A DNA stretch of 64,000 nucleotides. Source: Paenibacillus sp. (GTDB lineage Bacteria; Bacillota; Bacilli; Paenibacillales; Paenibacillaceae). Numbering within the stretch: the first letter of the stretch is position 1; every line of letters starts with the position of its first letter. The stretch is taken from the NCBI GenBank assembly GCA_023512345.1, contig JAILZT010000002.1, forward strand, positions 1 to 64,000, written 5' to 3'. This document shows positions 29,049-38,410 of this stretch, piece by piece. The notes beneath the pieces were generated by a model. That model searched no databases. It was not told the DNA's origin and saw only the letters and a list, made by a program, of their open reading frames with translations. The position numbers were made by a program, and so were the translations under genes.

Positions 29049-31385
29049 TTATCTTCTATTTTTAATTTTTAATAAATTCACAAGTAGTTTCCTTCCAATT
29101 TTGCCGACCATGTTGTTTTTTCTTAAATAATTTAAAAATCTCCATCCGATTGTATTGTATATAGCTTGAATTTGCTGGTCCTTAAGCTGAAGTTCTCGTT
29201 CTAAGTGTTCATTAGTATGATTTATAAGAGTAAGGCTCTTATGTTTTGTTTTATTAAGTGTAGACTTCTCTTCAGATGAAATAGATAGAGATTTATCACT
29301 GGAGTCTATTAAATTCTTATATACCTCTCTATACTCTTGAGCCATTTGGCTAGTGTGTACAGTAATCTGTTCATTAGTCTTAATATTGTTTTTGACAAAA
29401 TCGTATAATTTAGGATTAGAATAAATATTCTTAATATTATCAAGTAGTGAAGTACTAGATAGATTTTCAAGGACCCATCCTGTTTCGTTGTGATTCACCC
29501 GAGAACCTAGAGCACCTCGCTTATTTACAAGTACGGGGATCCCAGCAGCCCATGACTCGGATAAAGTATAAGAAAAGGTTTCAGGCACAACAGATAATAA
29601 ACATACCAAATCTATATTCAATTCTCTAAGAAGGATTGATAAATTATCTCTTTTATATCCACCAATTTTGTAAACATTTTCACCATTAAATTCTTCCAGA
29701 ACCCTATCGTGAATTTCTCCTATTAAGTACCAATTTATTGTGATGGATTTATCCTTTTTACGAATTACATCACTGATATATTGGCTCCCTTTATGTTTAG
29801 CGAAGTTACCCACGAAAGCTATATTAAACACTTTTCTTTTAGTAATATTATTCTCAAGATCTAAAACTTTATTTTCTGGAACTATATTAATTAAAATACC
29901 ATGTTCAATAACTTCATAAGGGATATGAAGTTGGCTTATTTTATATTCACGTTCAAAATATTCTGAAGCTGATTTAGATGGGAAGATGATTAGATTTAAT
30001 AATTTAATATTTTTTTCAACTTCCGAATGCCATTGTTCTCTAAAGGAGGTTCCATATCCCATTTTATTATGCAGGCATTGTTTGCATTTATCCACAGTAA
30101 TATTCTCATAGCAATAATCTCCATGATTATCCATAAGCAATATAGATGGGCAAACTAAATGATAGTCATGAACTGTGTAGACTAGTGGAATTTTAAATTG
30201 CTCAGCTAATTTAAAAATATCAAAGGTATGTCTTTGTAAATGGTGGATATGAATTAAATCTATAGAAAACCCTTTTAGAATTTCTTCTAGAACTTTTCTA
30301 TAATCTTCTTGATAAAAGGTATGTGCTTCAATTGGATTTTCAATAAAAAAGTTAAAATTAGTCGAAGTTTTATTATTGAATTTTTTTAATAACACACGTG
30401 TTCCACTAGTTGTAAGTGTAAAAAATTCTATTTCTTCAATTTCTTGAATGAGATCAAATACATGATATTCGGTACCCCCGCGTTTAAACAACCAATCTTC
30501 GTCTACCGTGTTATGTGTGAGAAATAAAATCTTCTTTTTAGGAGTTCTCGAATAAGTTGTTAGCTGCTTTTTGATATTCTCTATTAAAGGAAAGACTGAA
30601 TTTGATGATAAAAAGCTATTAACACGATCAAAATAATAAGGGAATTTACCTCTTAAAACTTCTGAGTTACGAATAATCAAACCTTCTTTATCACTCTTAA
30701 AAGACATTGACCCTTTATGATATATAAAGGTGGCATCATCCAAAACATTCACATAACCAAATTCAGTCACTCTGCAACAAAAGTCATTTTCTTCACCATA
30801 TCCTTTTGAATATGATTCAGCATCGAAGAGGCCTACCTTGTCTAGAATCGCTCTTTTTATGAACATGCAAAAACCTACTGCTGTTGGAATATGAGGATAA
30901 TTTTTAAGCGATATATCCTCAATCATTTCAGCAAAACTATCAATAGTAAAACCTTCTGGAATTTCATTATCTTCCCCGAAATTCGGAACTGAACAAATAG
31001 TGCCGTTATTCGTAAACGGGGTCACGGTTGCAATTAACTCAGATGAGTATGCACATGTTAAGATTTTTGAAAGCCAGCCTTTAGTTACAATTGTATCGCT
31101 ATTCAAAAGCACAATATCATTTGTTGAATAGGACATTCCTCTATTCACTGTTTTAACAAACCCTAAATTCGTTTCATTGGATAAAAAAATAACATTATCG
31201 TTTTCAAGAGCTTCTTTTTCTAGATATGGAGAAATACGAGTATCTGGGCTACAGTCATTTATTAAAATAATTCTATAGGGTTGACCTGCATCATTGTTTA
31301 GGATGGAATCCACACATTGAATCAAATCCTCGTAAGCATTATAAATAGGTATAATTATATCAATTATTCTTTCCTGTATTAACAT
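29049..31385 (-). CDS. two-domain glycosyltransferase (GT2 + GT4)
   Basis: A 778-residue protein. The N-terminal third is a GT2 enzyme (IIDIIIPIYNAYEDL, LLNSDTIVT, GYGEENDFCCRVTEFG). The middle and C-terminal part, from about residue 290, is a GT-B enzyme (KKILFLTHNTVDEDW, KRGGTEYHVFDL, FVGNFAKHKGS, LSESWAAGIPVLVNKRGALG). A tail of about 45 residues with LKDQQIQAIYNTIGWRF resembles the tails of glycosyltransferases from ABC-type glycan loci. Two active sites in one chain could make an alternating repeat. No strong ribosome binding site precedes the ATG; coupling to the gene upstream is likely. Confidence 0.85.
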   Translation of the reverse strand: MLIQERIIDIIIPIYNAYEDLIQCVDSILNNDAGQPYRIILINDCSPDTRISPYLEKEALENDNVIFLSNETNLGFVKTVNRGMSYSTNDIVLLNSDTIVTKGWLSKILTCAYSSELIATVTPFTNNGTICSVPNFGEDNEIPEGFTIDSFAEMIEDISLKNYPHIPTAVGFCMFIKRAILDKVGLFDAESYSKGYGEENDFCCRVTEFGYVNVLDDATFIYHKGSMSFKSDKEGLIIRNSEVLRGKFPYYFDRVNSFLSSNSVFPLIENIKKQLTTYSRTPKKKILFLTHNTVDEDWLFKRGGTEYHVFDLIQEIEEIEFFTLTTSGTRVLLKKFNNKTSTNFNFFIENPIEAHTFYQEDYRKVLEEILKGFSIDLIHIHHLQRHTFDIFKLAEQFKIPLVYTVHDYHLVCPSILLMDNHGDYCYENITVDKCKQCLHNKMGYGTSFREQWHSEVEKNIKLLNLIIFPSKSASEYFEREYKISQLHIPYEVIEHGILINIVPENKVLDLENNITKRKVFNIAFVGNFAKHKGSQYISDVIRKKDKSITINWYLIGEIHDRVLEEFNGENVYKIGGYKRDNLSILLRELNIDLVCLLSVVPETFSYTLSESWAAGIPVLVNKRGALGSRVNHNETGWVLENLSSTSLLDNIKNIYSNPKLYDFVKNNIKTNEQITVHTSQMAQEYREVYKNLIDSSDKSLSISSEEKSTLNKTKHKSLTLINHTNEHLERELQLKDQQIQAIYNTIGWRFLNYLRKNNMVGKIGRKLLVNLLKIKNRR

Positions 31386-31408
31386 TTCTGCACACCACTT
31401 TCTACAGC

Positions 31409-33076
31409 CTATATAATTATTTGTAATTTCCCCTCTATAATTTCAAGGTGAGGATTTAAATATTTATCAACTTCCATAGACATCAATAGATCTTTAGCAT
31501 GAGGTTGTAATAATTCTTCAGCTGCCATAGAGGTTAATGTTACAAATTCAATATATGGATTAAATACATTATCTTTTCCGTTTAGAAGTAATTCCATATT
31601 CAATCCATCAAAGTCATAATTCCCTTCTTTATTCCTGCTCATATATTCTTTAAATAATATAGATTTCAAGGCAAAGCATTCTTCATATGCAAAGGATGTA
31701 TTCTGAATTCTTCTTACCCTACCTAAATAGCCAACCTCATCGGATTCATCATTATGATTAGGGTAACACTTTTTATCACCTTGAAGATGGGCTCCAGCGT
31801 ATTGTAATTTTCCGGTCACTGAAATTACTTTACCAGAGACACAACCTACTTTTTCACGTTCAGAATAAGTTAGCATTTTATTTAGCCACTCTTTATTCCG
31901 CACAGAGATTGTATCTTTAATAAACACAAAATTCTTTATATCACTAAACTGGTTTAGATATCTGAACATCTCTGCAAAATAATCATTATCCTTATATAAT
32001 AAGGAAACTACATTTTCATCTAATTCAAAACCATTAACGGACAAAACAACGATAGCTATATTTGTTATAGAGCTATTTTTTTTTATATGTTTAATCTTTT
32101 CTTTAATTAATTCTTTATTATTAGATGAAGCTAATATAAAAATTGCAATGGGTTTGGTAGGCTCGGCAAAATGAAATACTGGGCAATAGTTTCCTCTAAT
32201 GAGTTTATCCTCTTCTACTCCTATGCAATCGTAACCCCTCCGTATAAGGGATTGTTGCAGTGCTATTCTACCTCTATCATAGGCATAGCTTTTACTATTC
32301 ACTTCAACAGCTGTAGAGCCAGGAATCATTCTCCAATGATATAAAATCTTAGGGATGTGAGTGATTTTATTAGTTCTCTCCGTAAATCTAAGTATTAAAT
32401 CATAATCCTGAGCTCCTTCAAGCCCTTCTCTAAATCCACCAATTTCCTCAACAATGCTCTTTCTGTAAACTCCTAAATGCCCCACATACATAAATGAAAA
32501 TAATAATTCTGGATTCCAATTCGTCTTATAAGCAGGATAAATTCTTTCTCCACTCATTAATTTTTTATCTTCATCTGAATATATCAAATCTAACCCCGGA
32601 TTCTCATTCAGTTTTAAGACTACTTCTAACAAAGCATTATCCGTTAGCTCATCATCATGATCTAGTAAAGCTATAAATTCCCCCGTAGAGAGTTTAAGAG
32701 CCTCGTTTGATGTAATAGAAATATGAGAGTTCTTATTAAGTATTTTCACTTTGATTTTATTGCTCTGTTTAGATAATAAATAGTTAGATATTTCGGCGTT
32801 TGTAGAACAATCATCCACGATGCATAATTCCCAGTTATCGTATATCTGACCTTCAACTGATTCTACTGCCTTTTGGAGCCATTGGAGCTCTACATTATAT
32901 ACAGGCATCAATATCGAAATTTTTGGATTAAAGCTAAATGGTATTTTTGCAACAGGCGTTTTATTTTCTTTCTTGATCCAACGTGCATAAATATCAATAT
33001 CCTCAAGATTATTCTCAGTTTTTTTTTTGAAAAACTGATTCTTTATAGTCTTTTTCAGACGATATATTAGTTTCAT
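31409..33076 (-). CDS. family 2 glycosyltransferase, large
   Basis: A 555-residue protein. After a basic N-terminus there is a GT2 domain from about residue 45 (PKISILMPVYNVELQW, VDDCSTNAE, LLDHDDELTD, GAQDYDLILRFTE). The C-terminal 230 residues form a second, degenerate GT2-like region without a clear DxD motif. AGGGGTATC lies before the ATG. It probably extends the glycan chain in the cytoplasm. A+T-rich. Confidence 0.83.
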   Translation of the reverse strand: MKLIYRLKKTIKNQFFKKKTENNLEDIDIYARWIKKENKTPVAKIPFSFNPKISILMPVYNVELQWLQKAVESVEGQIYDNWELCIVDDCSTNAEISNYLLSKQSNKIKVKILNKNSHISITSNEALKLSTGEFIALLDHDDELTDNALLEVVLKLNENPGLDLIYSDEDKKLMSGERIYPAYKTNWNPELLFSFMYVGHLGVYRKSIVEEIGGFREGLEGAQDYDLILRFTERTNKITHIPKILYHWRMIPGSTAVEVNSKSYAYDRGRIALQQSLIRRGYDCIGVEEDKLIRGNYCPVFHFAEPTKPIAIFILASSNNKELIKEKIKHIKKNSSITNIAIVVLSVNGFELDENVVSLLYKDNDYFAEMFRYLNQFSDIKNFVFIKDTISVRNKEWLNKMLTYSEREKVGCVSGKVISVTGKLQYAGAHLQGDKKCYPNHNDESDEVGYLGRVRRIQNTSFAYEECFALKSILFKEYMSRNKEGNYDFDGLNMELLLNGKDNVFNPYIEFVTLTSMAAEELLQPHAKDLLMSMEVDKYLNPHLEIIEGKLQIII

Positions 33077-33100
33077 TAGAGATACCCCTGTTGATTATTA

Positions 33101-33595
33101 TTATTTGTTAATATAGACATCACTAATAATAAAATGCTGATTAGTTTGTACTGGATCAATCCGTATTGATGTCATTTTCTTGGATGAATCCCCATACGGT
33201 ATTTGCAACTCCACTGAATTATCCCCAGGTGATAAAGAGTACTTTAATGATTTAATTTCGTTAAAGCCTTGATCGTCTTCATTTAAATAAAATAGCTGTA
33301 GAGAATCTGCCTCCCCAACTTTGATATGGAGGTTTAATGAATGCATGTAATCCTCATTAAGATTCAACGTTACTGAGGGATCATTATCTTTACCATCCCC
33401 GGAAATCAATTCCTTGTTAACTTTGAGATTCTCAATATTCATACTATTGGATATAGCTAAATCTAGTTTCTGTTCAATAAAGTTTATTTTACTATAGGCA
33501 TACCAGTTTTTTATTGACCGACTAATCCCTGTATTAAGTAAGAAAATAATTGTAACCAGTATAAAAAGAAGTAAAGTTATTCTTCTAGCTTTCAA
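33101..33595 (-). CDS. membrane-anchored protein of unknown function
   Basis: A 164-residue protein starting at TTG with AAAGGTGA six bases upstream; its start overlaps the stop of the GT-C gene (TAATTG). One N-terminal helix (about 6-22) anchors an otherwise soluble domain rich in beta-prone stretches (PSVTLNLNEDYMHSL, LQLFYLNEDD, SVELQIPYG, IRIDPV), resembling a small carbohydrate-binding beta sandwich facing outward. I do not recognise a family. Its place between the GT-C enzyme and the glycosyltransferases suggests a role in glycan assembly or handling outside the membrane. Confidence 0.7.
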   Translation of the reverse strand: MKARRITLLLFILVTIIFLLNTGISRSIKNWYAYSKINFIEQKLDLAISNSMNIENLKVNKELISGDGKDNDPSVTLNLNEDYMHSLNLHIKVGEADSLQLFYLNEDDQGFNEIKSLKYSLSPGDNSVELQIPYGDSSKKMTSIRIDPVQTNQHFIISDVYINK

Positions 33596-34858
33596 TTAAT
33601 TCACCTTTTTCTCTTTAAAAAAATGAGAAGCGCAAAATATTGATATAAAACAGATTATTGGAAGACCATACCTATGATTAGTTAGAAAAGGCAACATCAC
33701 CAATGTGTGGTAGATAATTATTAGAGTTATTGGATTTCTAAATCCTTTTCTAAAGATAGAGACTAAAATTTCATACCAACCGAAAATCACAACAAAAATG
33801 ACTAAAAACATATTTGTTATTTTAAAGAGAGCTTTAGTTAGGCCTAAATTATGGTAATATCCTGATACATCATTAAACGGGAAAAACCAATAATAGTTAT
33901 TTCCTACCAGCAGTCTGCCAATTTTCTTTATATTCCAATACATATAACTCGGAAAGTGATTCTTAATATTATCAATTGCTACCTTCTTTAATTTATCGTC
34001 ACCTTCTGATTCTAAATGTTGATACGGAGTTGTTATTTCGTAAGTATCGTATCCCTTACCTCGATATGGAGGTTCATCGCCTTCGGTGTCAGCTCTAGAT
34101 CCCAGAAACAAAACTGCCCCTGAACCATTATTAAGAGTTAACCTATCAAACATCACCAAGTTCTTTAGGAAGAATGGTCCCACCATTATCATAAACATTC
34201 CTAGCATAATTATAAATCCATTTATCATTTTTCTATTTTTTCTAAAGTGGATAAATAAAAAGAACACTAAGAAAAATGGCACTAATAAATAAGTGGATCG
34301 AGTAAGTGTAGCTAAACCTATAATAACTCCAGAAAGAATATAGTGTTTATAGTTATTATTTTCAGTAGCTAAAAGTAAATAGTACCCACTCATCAATAGG
34401 AAAAGTATATATAGCGGCTCAGTTAAGAGAGTAGGGGATATTTCTATTAAAGGAAAGTATACTGCCATGAATAATGAAGAAAATAAAGCAACCTTCACAT
34501 TAAACATTTTTACAGCGATTTTGTATAAATAAATAATGCTTACTGATGCAATTAAAATATTAACTAATCTTATAAAGAGTATGGGCTTGCTAGTAATACC
34601 AGCCAACAAATAAATGTAAATAGAATTTAGAGGTGCTGTCCATAAGGATTGCTGATCAAGGAGCGCTCCTATAAACCCCTTTTGAACAATCAATAAATAA
34701 TTACCATAGTAAACATTCTCATCCGGATAAAAACTTAATAATTTGTCTGGTGTAAGGGGAAACGGGGTGGTTAGAAAATAAATAAAACGAACTGTTATAG
34801 CTAAAAGTATTATTGCAAACAACATAAACTTATTATTCATTTTATATTTAAAGAACAT
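33596..34858 (-). CDS. GT-C family integral membrane glycosyltransferase (ArnT/PMT-like)
   Basis: A 420-residue protein with roughly ten or eleven membrane helices. The first outside loop contains FPLTPDKLLSFYPDENVYYGN, with Asp/Glu residues at the position of the catalytic carboxylate of GT39/GT83 enzymes. Such proteins use polyprenyl-phosphate sugars on the outer face. It could use the product of the GtrB-like enzyme at 23755-24489. ATG 34858 overlaps the end of the permease gene by 11 bases, with AAAGGA upstream; a longer frame to 34870 is less well placed. Confidence 0.85.
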   Translation of the reverse strand: MFFKYKMNNKFMLFAIILLAITVRFIYFLTTPFPLTPDKLLSFYPDENVYYGNYLLIVQKGFIGALLDQQSLWTAPLNSIYIYLLAGITSKPILFIRLVNILIASVSIIYLYKIAVKMFNVKVALFSSLFMAVYFPLIEISPTLLTEPLYILFLLMSGYYLLLATENNNYKHYILSGVIIGLATLTRSTYLLVPFFLVFFLFIHFRKNRKMINGFIIMLGMFMIMVGPFFLKNLVMFDRLTLNNGSGAVLFLGSRADTEGDEPPYRGKGYDTYEITTPYQHLESEGDDKLKKVAIDNIKNHFPSYMYWNIKKIGRLLVGNNYYWFFPFNDVSGYYHNLGLTKALFKITNMFLVIFVVIFGWYEILVSIFRKGFRNPITLIIIYHTLVMLPFLTNHRYGLPIICFISIFCASHFFKEKKVN

Positions 34859-35645
34859 CAGCAAACCCATCCTTTAATTTATTAAATACTTTTAGCCCCA
34901 TAACTAAACTTATAATGGAGAATGTTAACATATATAAAAAAGATGAGATATTAAAATCACCTGTAGAAAGCATTATATTTCTAAAGTTTTGTATAAAGTG
35001 GTAGAGCGGATTAATCTCCAAGTAAAACCTAAATTTTTCAGGTATAATATTTATAGGGTAGACAATAGGTGTTAAATAGAACCAAACATTAAGAAACACA
35101 GAAAGAAATTGGTTAATATCTCTCAAATAAACATTCAATGACGACAGCAATAAAGAAATACCAAACATAAACATACTTAAAACAATGATATACAAAGGTA
35201 GAAATACTAAATTCCACGATAGAGGCACTTGAAAAAAGATAAACAAAATAAATACTATGAGTATAAAGACAAAAAACGAAAACATCCCAGATAATAAATA
35301 AGAAAAAACAGTCCATTTTGTATTAAAAATTGTCTTCTTTATTAAAGAAGCATTATCAATTAATGCGTTAGTACCTCTGACTATCACTTCATTAAAATAC
35401 ATCCACGGCACTAAACCGCAAATTAGCCAAATGGAAAAGCTTAAGCCTCCATACTCTGGTCCAAGTTTCGACTTCAAAACAAATGAAAAAACAAAAGTAT
35501 AAATTAAGATAGTAGCTAATGGTTGCAAGAAAAACCAGATAATCCCTAAAGCTGAACCAGTATATCTTTGCTTTATATCTCTTATAATCATATTTTTAAT
35601 TAAGTATTTATTTTCACGAAGAGAATTGATTAAATTACGAAACAT
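34848..35645 (-). CDS. wzm: polysaccharide ABC exporter permease (Wzm/TagG-like)
   Basis: A 265-residue protein with six membrane helices of the ABC-2 type. The N-terminal region MIRDIKQRYTGSALGIIWFFLQP is the hallmark of Wzm/TagG/KpsM exporters, and ending YPINIIPEKFRFYLEINPL ... FRN is typical. It pairs with the Wzt-like ATPase at 27836-29038. It is the first gene of the long minus-strand transcript that reaches rmlD. GGAGTTAGGGATG lies before the start. Confidence 0.93.
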   Translation of the reverse strand: MFRNLINSLRENKYLIKNMIIRDIKQRYTGSALGIIWFFLQPLATILIYTFVFSFVLKSKLGPEYGGLSFSIWLICGLVPWMYFNEVIVRGTNALIDNASLIKKTIFNTKWTVFSYLLSGMFSFFVFILIVFILFIFFQVPLSWNLVFLPLYIIVLSMFMFGISLLLSSLNVYLRDINQFLSVFLNVWFYLTPIVYPINIIPEKFRFYLEINPLYHFIQNFRNIMLSTGDFNISSFLYMLTFSIISLVMGLKVFNKLKDGFADVL

Positions 35646-35829
35646 TCATCCCTAACTCCATCCATTGGTTAATTTTTATGTGTCAAAAAGTTATGAAAAA
35701 TAGGATAATAGCCCTCCATTTCTTAAAATTCTAACAAACACTTAATAGGGCATTCCTACATTGTGCTACCAAATAACAATTTATTTATGCTAAAATATCC
35801 TCGTACCTACAGAAAAAGGAGATCATAAC

Positions 35830-38286
35830 GTGTCGAAACCAGTATACGGTAAAAATGCCTTACAGTCGAGAAATGTTGAAAAGATACCCAGCCCGGTCTG
35901 GGCGATGGTTGTCGCTTTTATTCTATTTTTGTTGTGGACCCCGTTTCAAGTGGGATTGTTTAATGGGCAAATGGTAGACTTTGAGAAACCTTTATATGTG
36001 TCAGCTTTGCTTAGTGCTCTAATGATGCTAGTTTGGGTTGGACTGTATTATAAGAAGTTCAAACTTGAACAGCAAAGTGACTTGGTAGTTGCAGCCGCAT
36101 TATTGCTTCCTATTACCTATGCTTTATCATTATTTGTCGCCGTTTCGCATTATATGGCGATGAATATGCTGTTTATTCAGAGTATGTATGCAGCAGTTTT
36201 CATTATAACGTTTTATCTCTTGAAGCAAAAGCAACTAAATGTTGTCATTCAAAATGCATTACTAGCTATTGCGTATTTCATTGTAGGTTTTGGGCTTCTG
36301 AATTGGCTTGGAGGCGCTAAAGTAGCGGGGGCTCTGGTAGGTTGGTTCTCGAATACAGTGAGTAATGGTAAGTATTTAGATGCTGTCATGACGGATTCTA
36401 ATGGTCTGCGGCTCACTTCAATCTTCCAATATGCAAATACATATGCAGCCTTTCTGATGGCTTTTCTGTTTGTTGCAGTGTTTGCACTGATTCGCTCCCG
36501 TAAATGGTATGGAACACTTACACACGGTTTTATTCTTGTTCCTATTATTGTATCGATTCTGCTGACGCTATCGCGTGGCGGTCTCGTGTTACTTCCAGTT
36601 GTGTTTATACTACTTCTTCTGTTCCTGAAGCCTGCTCAGCAAATTCTATGGATTTTGCATCTTGGGATTGCAGGCATTGCATCTGTAATCATTGCTAGTC
36701 CGGTAACAAACCTAGGAACAGAATTGAATACCAAGTTCTCCTCTTCGGCTGCATTGAAGGGCTGGGGTTATCTGTTGGGAGCCTCATTGCTCGTGGCTGG
36801 TCTTAGTTGGGTTGTTCAACGTTTTGTTGCTCCTTGGTTGAATGAGAAACTAGGTAACTGGGGTTCACGTAAATTAACAGGGTTATGGATTCCACTAGGT
36901 TCAGTGGCACTGATAGGTATGGTAGCTTTCCTCCTCGTTGGTACAAGTGCTCGAAGTATCTTACCTGCTAACATGGAGACACGCTTAGAAAATATAAATT
37001 TCAATCAGCATAGTGTATTAGAACGATTTACTTTCTATAAGGATGCTTTGAAGGTTGTTAAGGATTATCCTATTTTGGGAGCTGGGGGCGGGGGTTGGGC
37101 CTCGCTATACGAGCAGTACCAGAACAACCCTTATACAAGCCGGCAAGTTCACAATTTCTTTTTACAGTATTTAATTGAGGTTGGTATTCTTGGGTTCATC
37201 GTATTTATGAGTTTTATCCTTTATATTTTCTACAAATACATTCGCAGTTACATCAAGCGGGATAAAAATGATTTTGACAATGGATTCTTTTATCTGATTA
37301 TTGCTTTATCCATTCTTGTCCATAGTTTACTGGATTTCAATATGAGTTATGCGTTTATGGGTATATTGGTTTTCCTTGGCCTCGCAGGTATGGCGGCTGT
37401 CATGGATAGCAAGCCCTTGAAGCGGAATTGGAATCAAAATGGAATACGTATGGGGTACTTAGCTGTGCTTACGGTTGGAACTGCATTTTTACTGTTCCTG
37501 TCGATTAGCTATCTTGGTTCTAGTAGCGCAGCAGCAAAAGCTAAAAACTTACTTGGGGTCAGTCAATCCTATGAAGAGATCAAAGAACCTTTAGTTAAAG
37601 CTTTGAAGAATAGACCGAGCCATCCTGAATCGGCTGCTTATCTGTCGTCTATTGATCAGCAGGTATTTAGCCAAACCCAAGATGAACAGTATTTAAATGA
37701 GTCTTACAATACGCTTGTACGAGCATTAAAAGATGAGCCTTATAACAAAAACCTATTAACTCAGTTGGTAAGCTACTACGATTTGAAGAGTCAAAACGAT
37801 CTTTCTTATGCTATTTACCGCGATAATGCAGATAAATTCAACTGGGATATCGAATGGTATGAAGCACTGATTAGTCGTTCTTATTCATTGGGCCATGAAG
37901 CGTATGCCCAGAAAAATGAAGCCAAAGAGAAGGAGTACTTCACAACAGGACTGAATGCCTATACACATGTGGAAGCTGGGGTTGAGCATCTGAAAACCCT
38001 CCCTCCGGAGCAGTTGCAAGGTCGTCCGTTCGCTATCACTCCGACTATGGCACTGAATGCTGGGAAAATGCAGCTTATGTCAGGGCAGGGCGAAGCAGCA
38101 GCAAAAACATTGAAGCTCGGTCTCAGTGAAGATTACACAGATTTGAATAATCGTGAAATTGCCCGTTGGTATTTAGCCGCTTTGAAAAGTGGTGGTGGAC
38201 AGGACCAAGCCGTGTATGACTTGCTGATTGCCGCTGAACCTTTGGAAGCCAAACAGATTGATGAGATTGTTAACCAGAAATATTAA
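35830..38286 (+). CDS. O-antigen ligase/Wzy-type membrane protein with C-terminal TPR domain
   Basis: An 818-residue protein with GTG start behind AAAAAGGAG. Residues about 20-560 contain some 12-14 membrane helices with the Wzy_C/WaaL segment (GAGGGGWASLYEQYQ, then RQVHNFFLQYLIEVGILGF) in a large outer loop. Residues about 580-818 are soluble and helical, like tetratricopeptide repeats. Such proteins polymerise or transfer undecaprenyl-linked glycans on the outer face; in Bacillales S-layer loci the related protein is the oligosaccharide:protein O-transferase. It is divergent from the exporter operon and has its own terminator. Ligase versus polymerase cannot be decided from sequence, but an ABC exporter argues for ligase. 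Confidence 0.87.
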   Translation: MSKPVYGKNALQSRNVEKIPSPVWAMVVAFILFLLWTPFQVGLFNGQMVDFEKPLYVSALLSALMMLVWVGLYYKKFKLEQQSDLVVAAALLLPITYALSLFVAVSHYMAMNMLFIQSMYAAVFIITFYLLKQKQLNVVIQNALLAIAYFIVGFGLLNWLGGAKVAGALVGWFSNTVSNGKYLDAVMTDSNGLRLTSIFQYANTYAAFLMAFLFVAVFALIRSRKWYGTLTHGFILVPIIVSILLTLSRGGLVLLPVVFILLLLFLKPAQQILWILHLGIAGIASVIIASPVTNLGTELNTKFSSSAALKGWGYLLGASLLVAGLSWVVQRFVAPWLNEKLGNWGSRKLTGLWIPLGSVALIGMVAFLLVGTSARSILPANMETRLENINFNQHSVLERFTFYKDALKVVKDYPILGAGGGGWASLYEQYQNNPYTSRQVHNFFLQYLIEVGILGFIVFMSFILYIFYKYIRSYIKRDKNDFDNGFFYLIIALSILVHSLLDFNMSYAFMGILVFLGLAGMAAVMDSKPLKRNWNQNGIRMGYLAVLTVGTAFLLFLSISYLGSSSAAAKAKNLLGVSQSYEEIKEPLVKALKNRPSHPESAAYLSSIDQQVFSQTQDEQYLNESYNTLVRALKDEPYNKNLLTQLVSYYDLKSQNDLSYAIYRDNADKFNWDIEWYEALISRSYSLGHEAYAQKNEAKEKEYFTTGLNAYTHVEAGVEHLKTLPPEQLQGRPFAITPTMALNAGKMQLMSGQGEAAAKTLKLGLSEDYTDLNNREIARWYLAALKSGGGQDQAVYDLLIAAEPLEAKQIDEIVNQKY

Positions 38287-38316
38287 TCATGAGATTCTAA
38301 TCAAAGGGTTAAATTA

Positions 38317-38368
38317 AAAACGGAGTAGGCCACTGTTTAGTGCAGTGAACTACTCCGTTTATTTTTTT
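38317..38368. terminator. strong terminator after the ligase gene
   Basis: AAACGGAGTAG and CTACTCCGTTT form the outer stem, with an inner CACTG/CAGTG stem, followed by ATTTTTTT. It ends the plus-strand ligase transcript and may also serve galU on the other strand. Confidence 0.9.
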
Positions 38369-38410
38369 GATTGAATGGATAGATAGATTGGATATGAATG
38401 ATTGCCTTAA

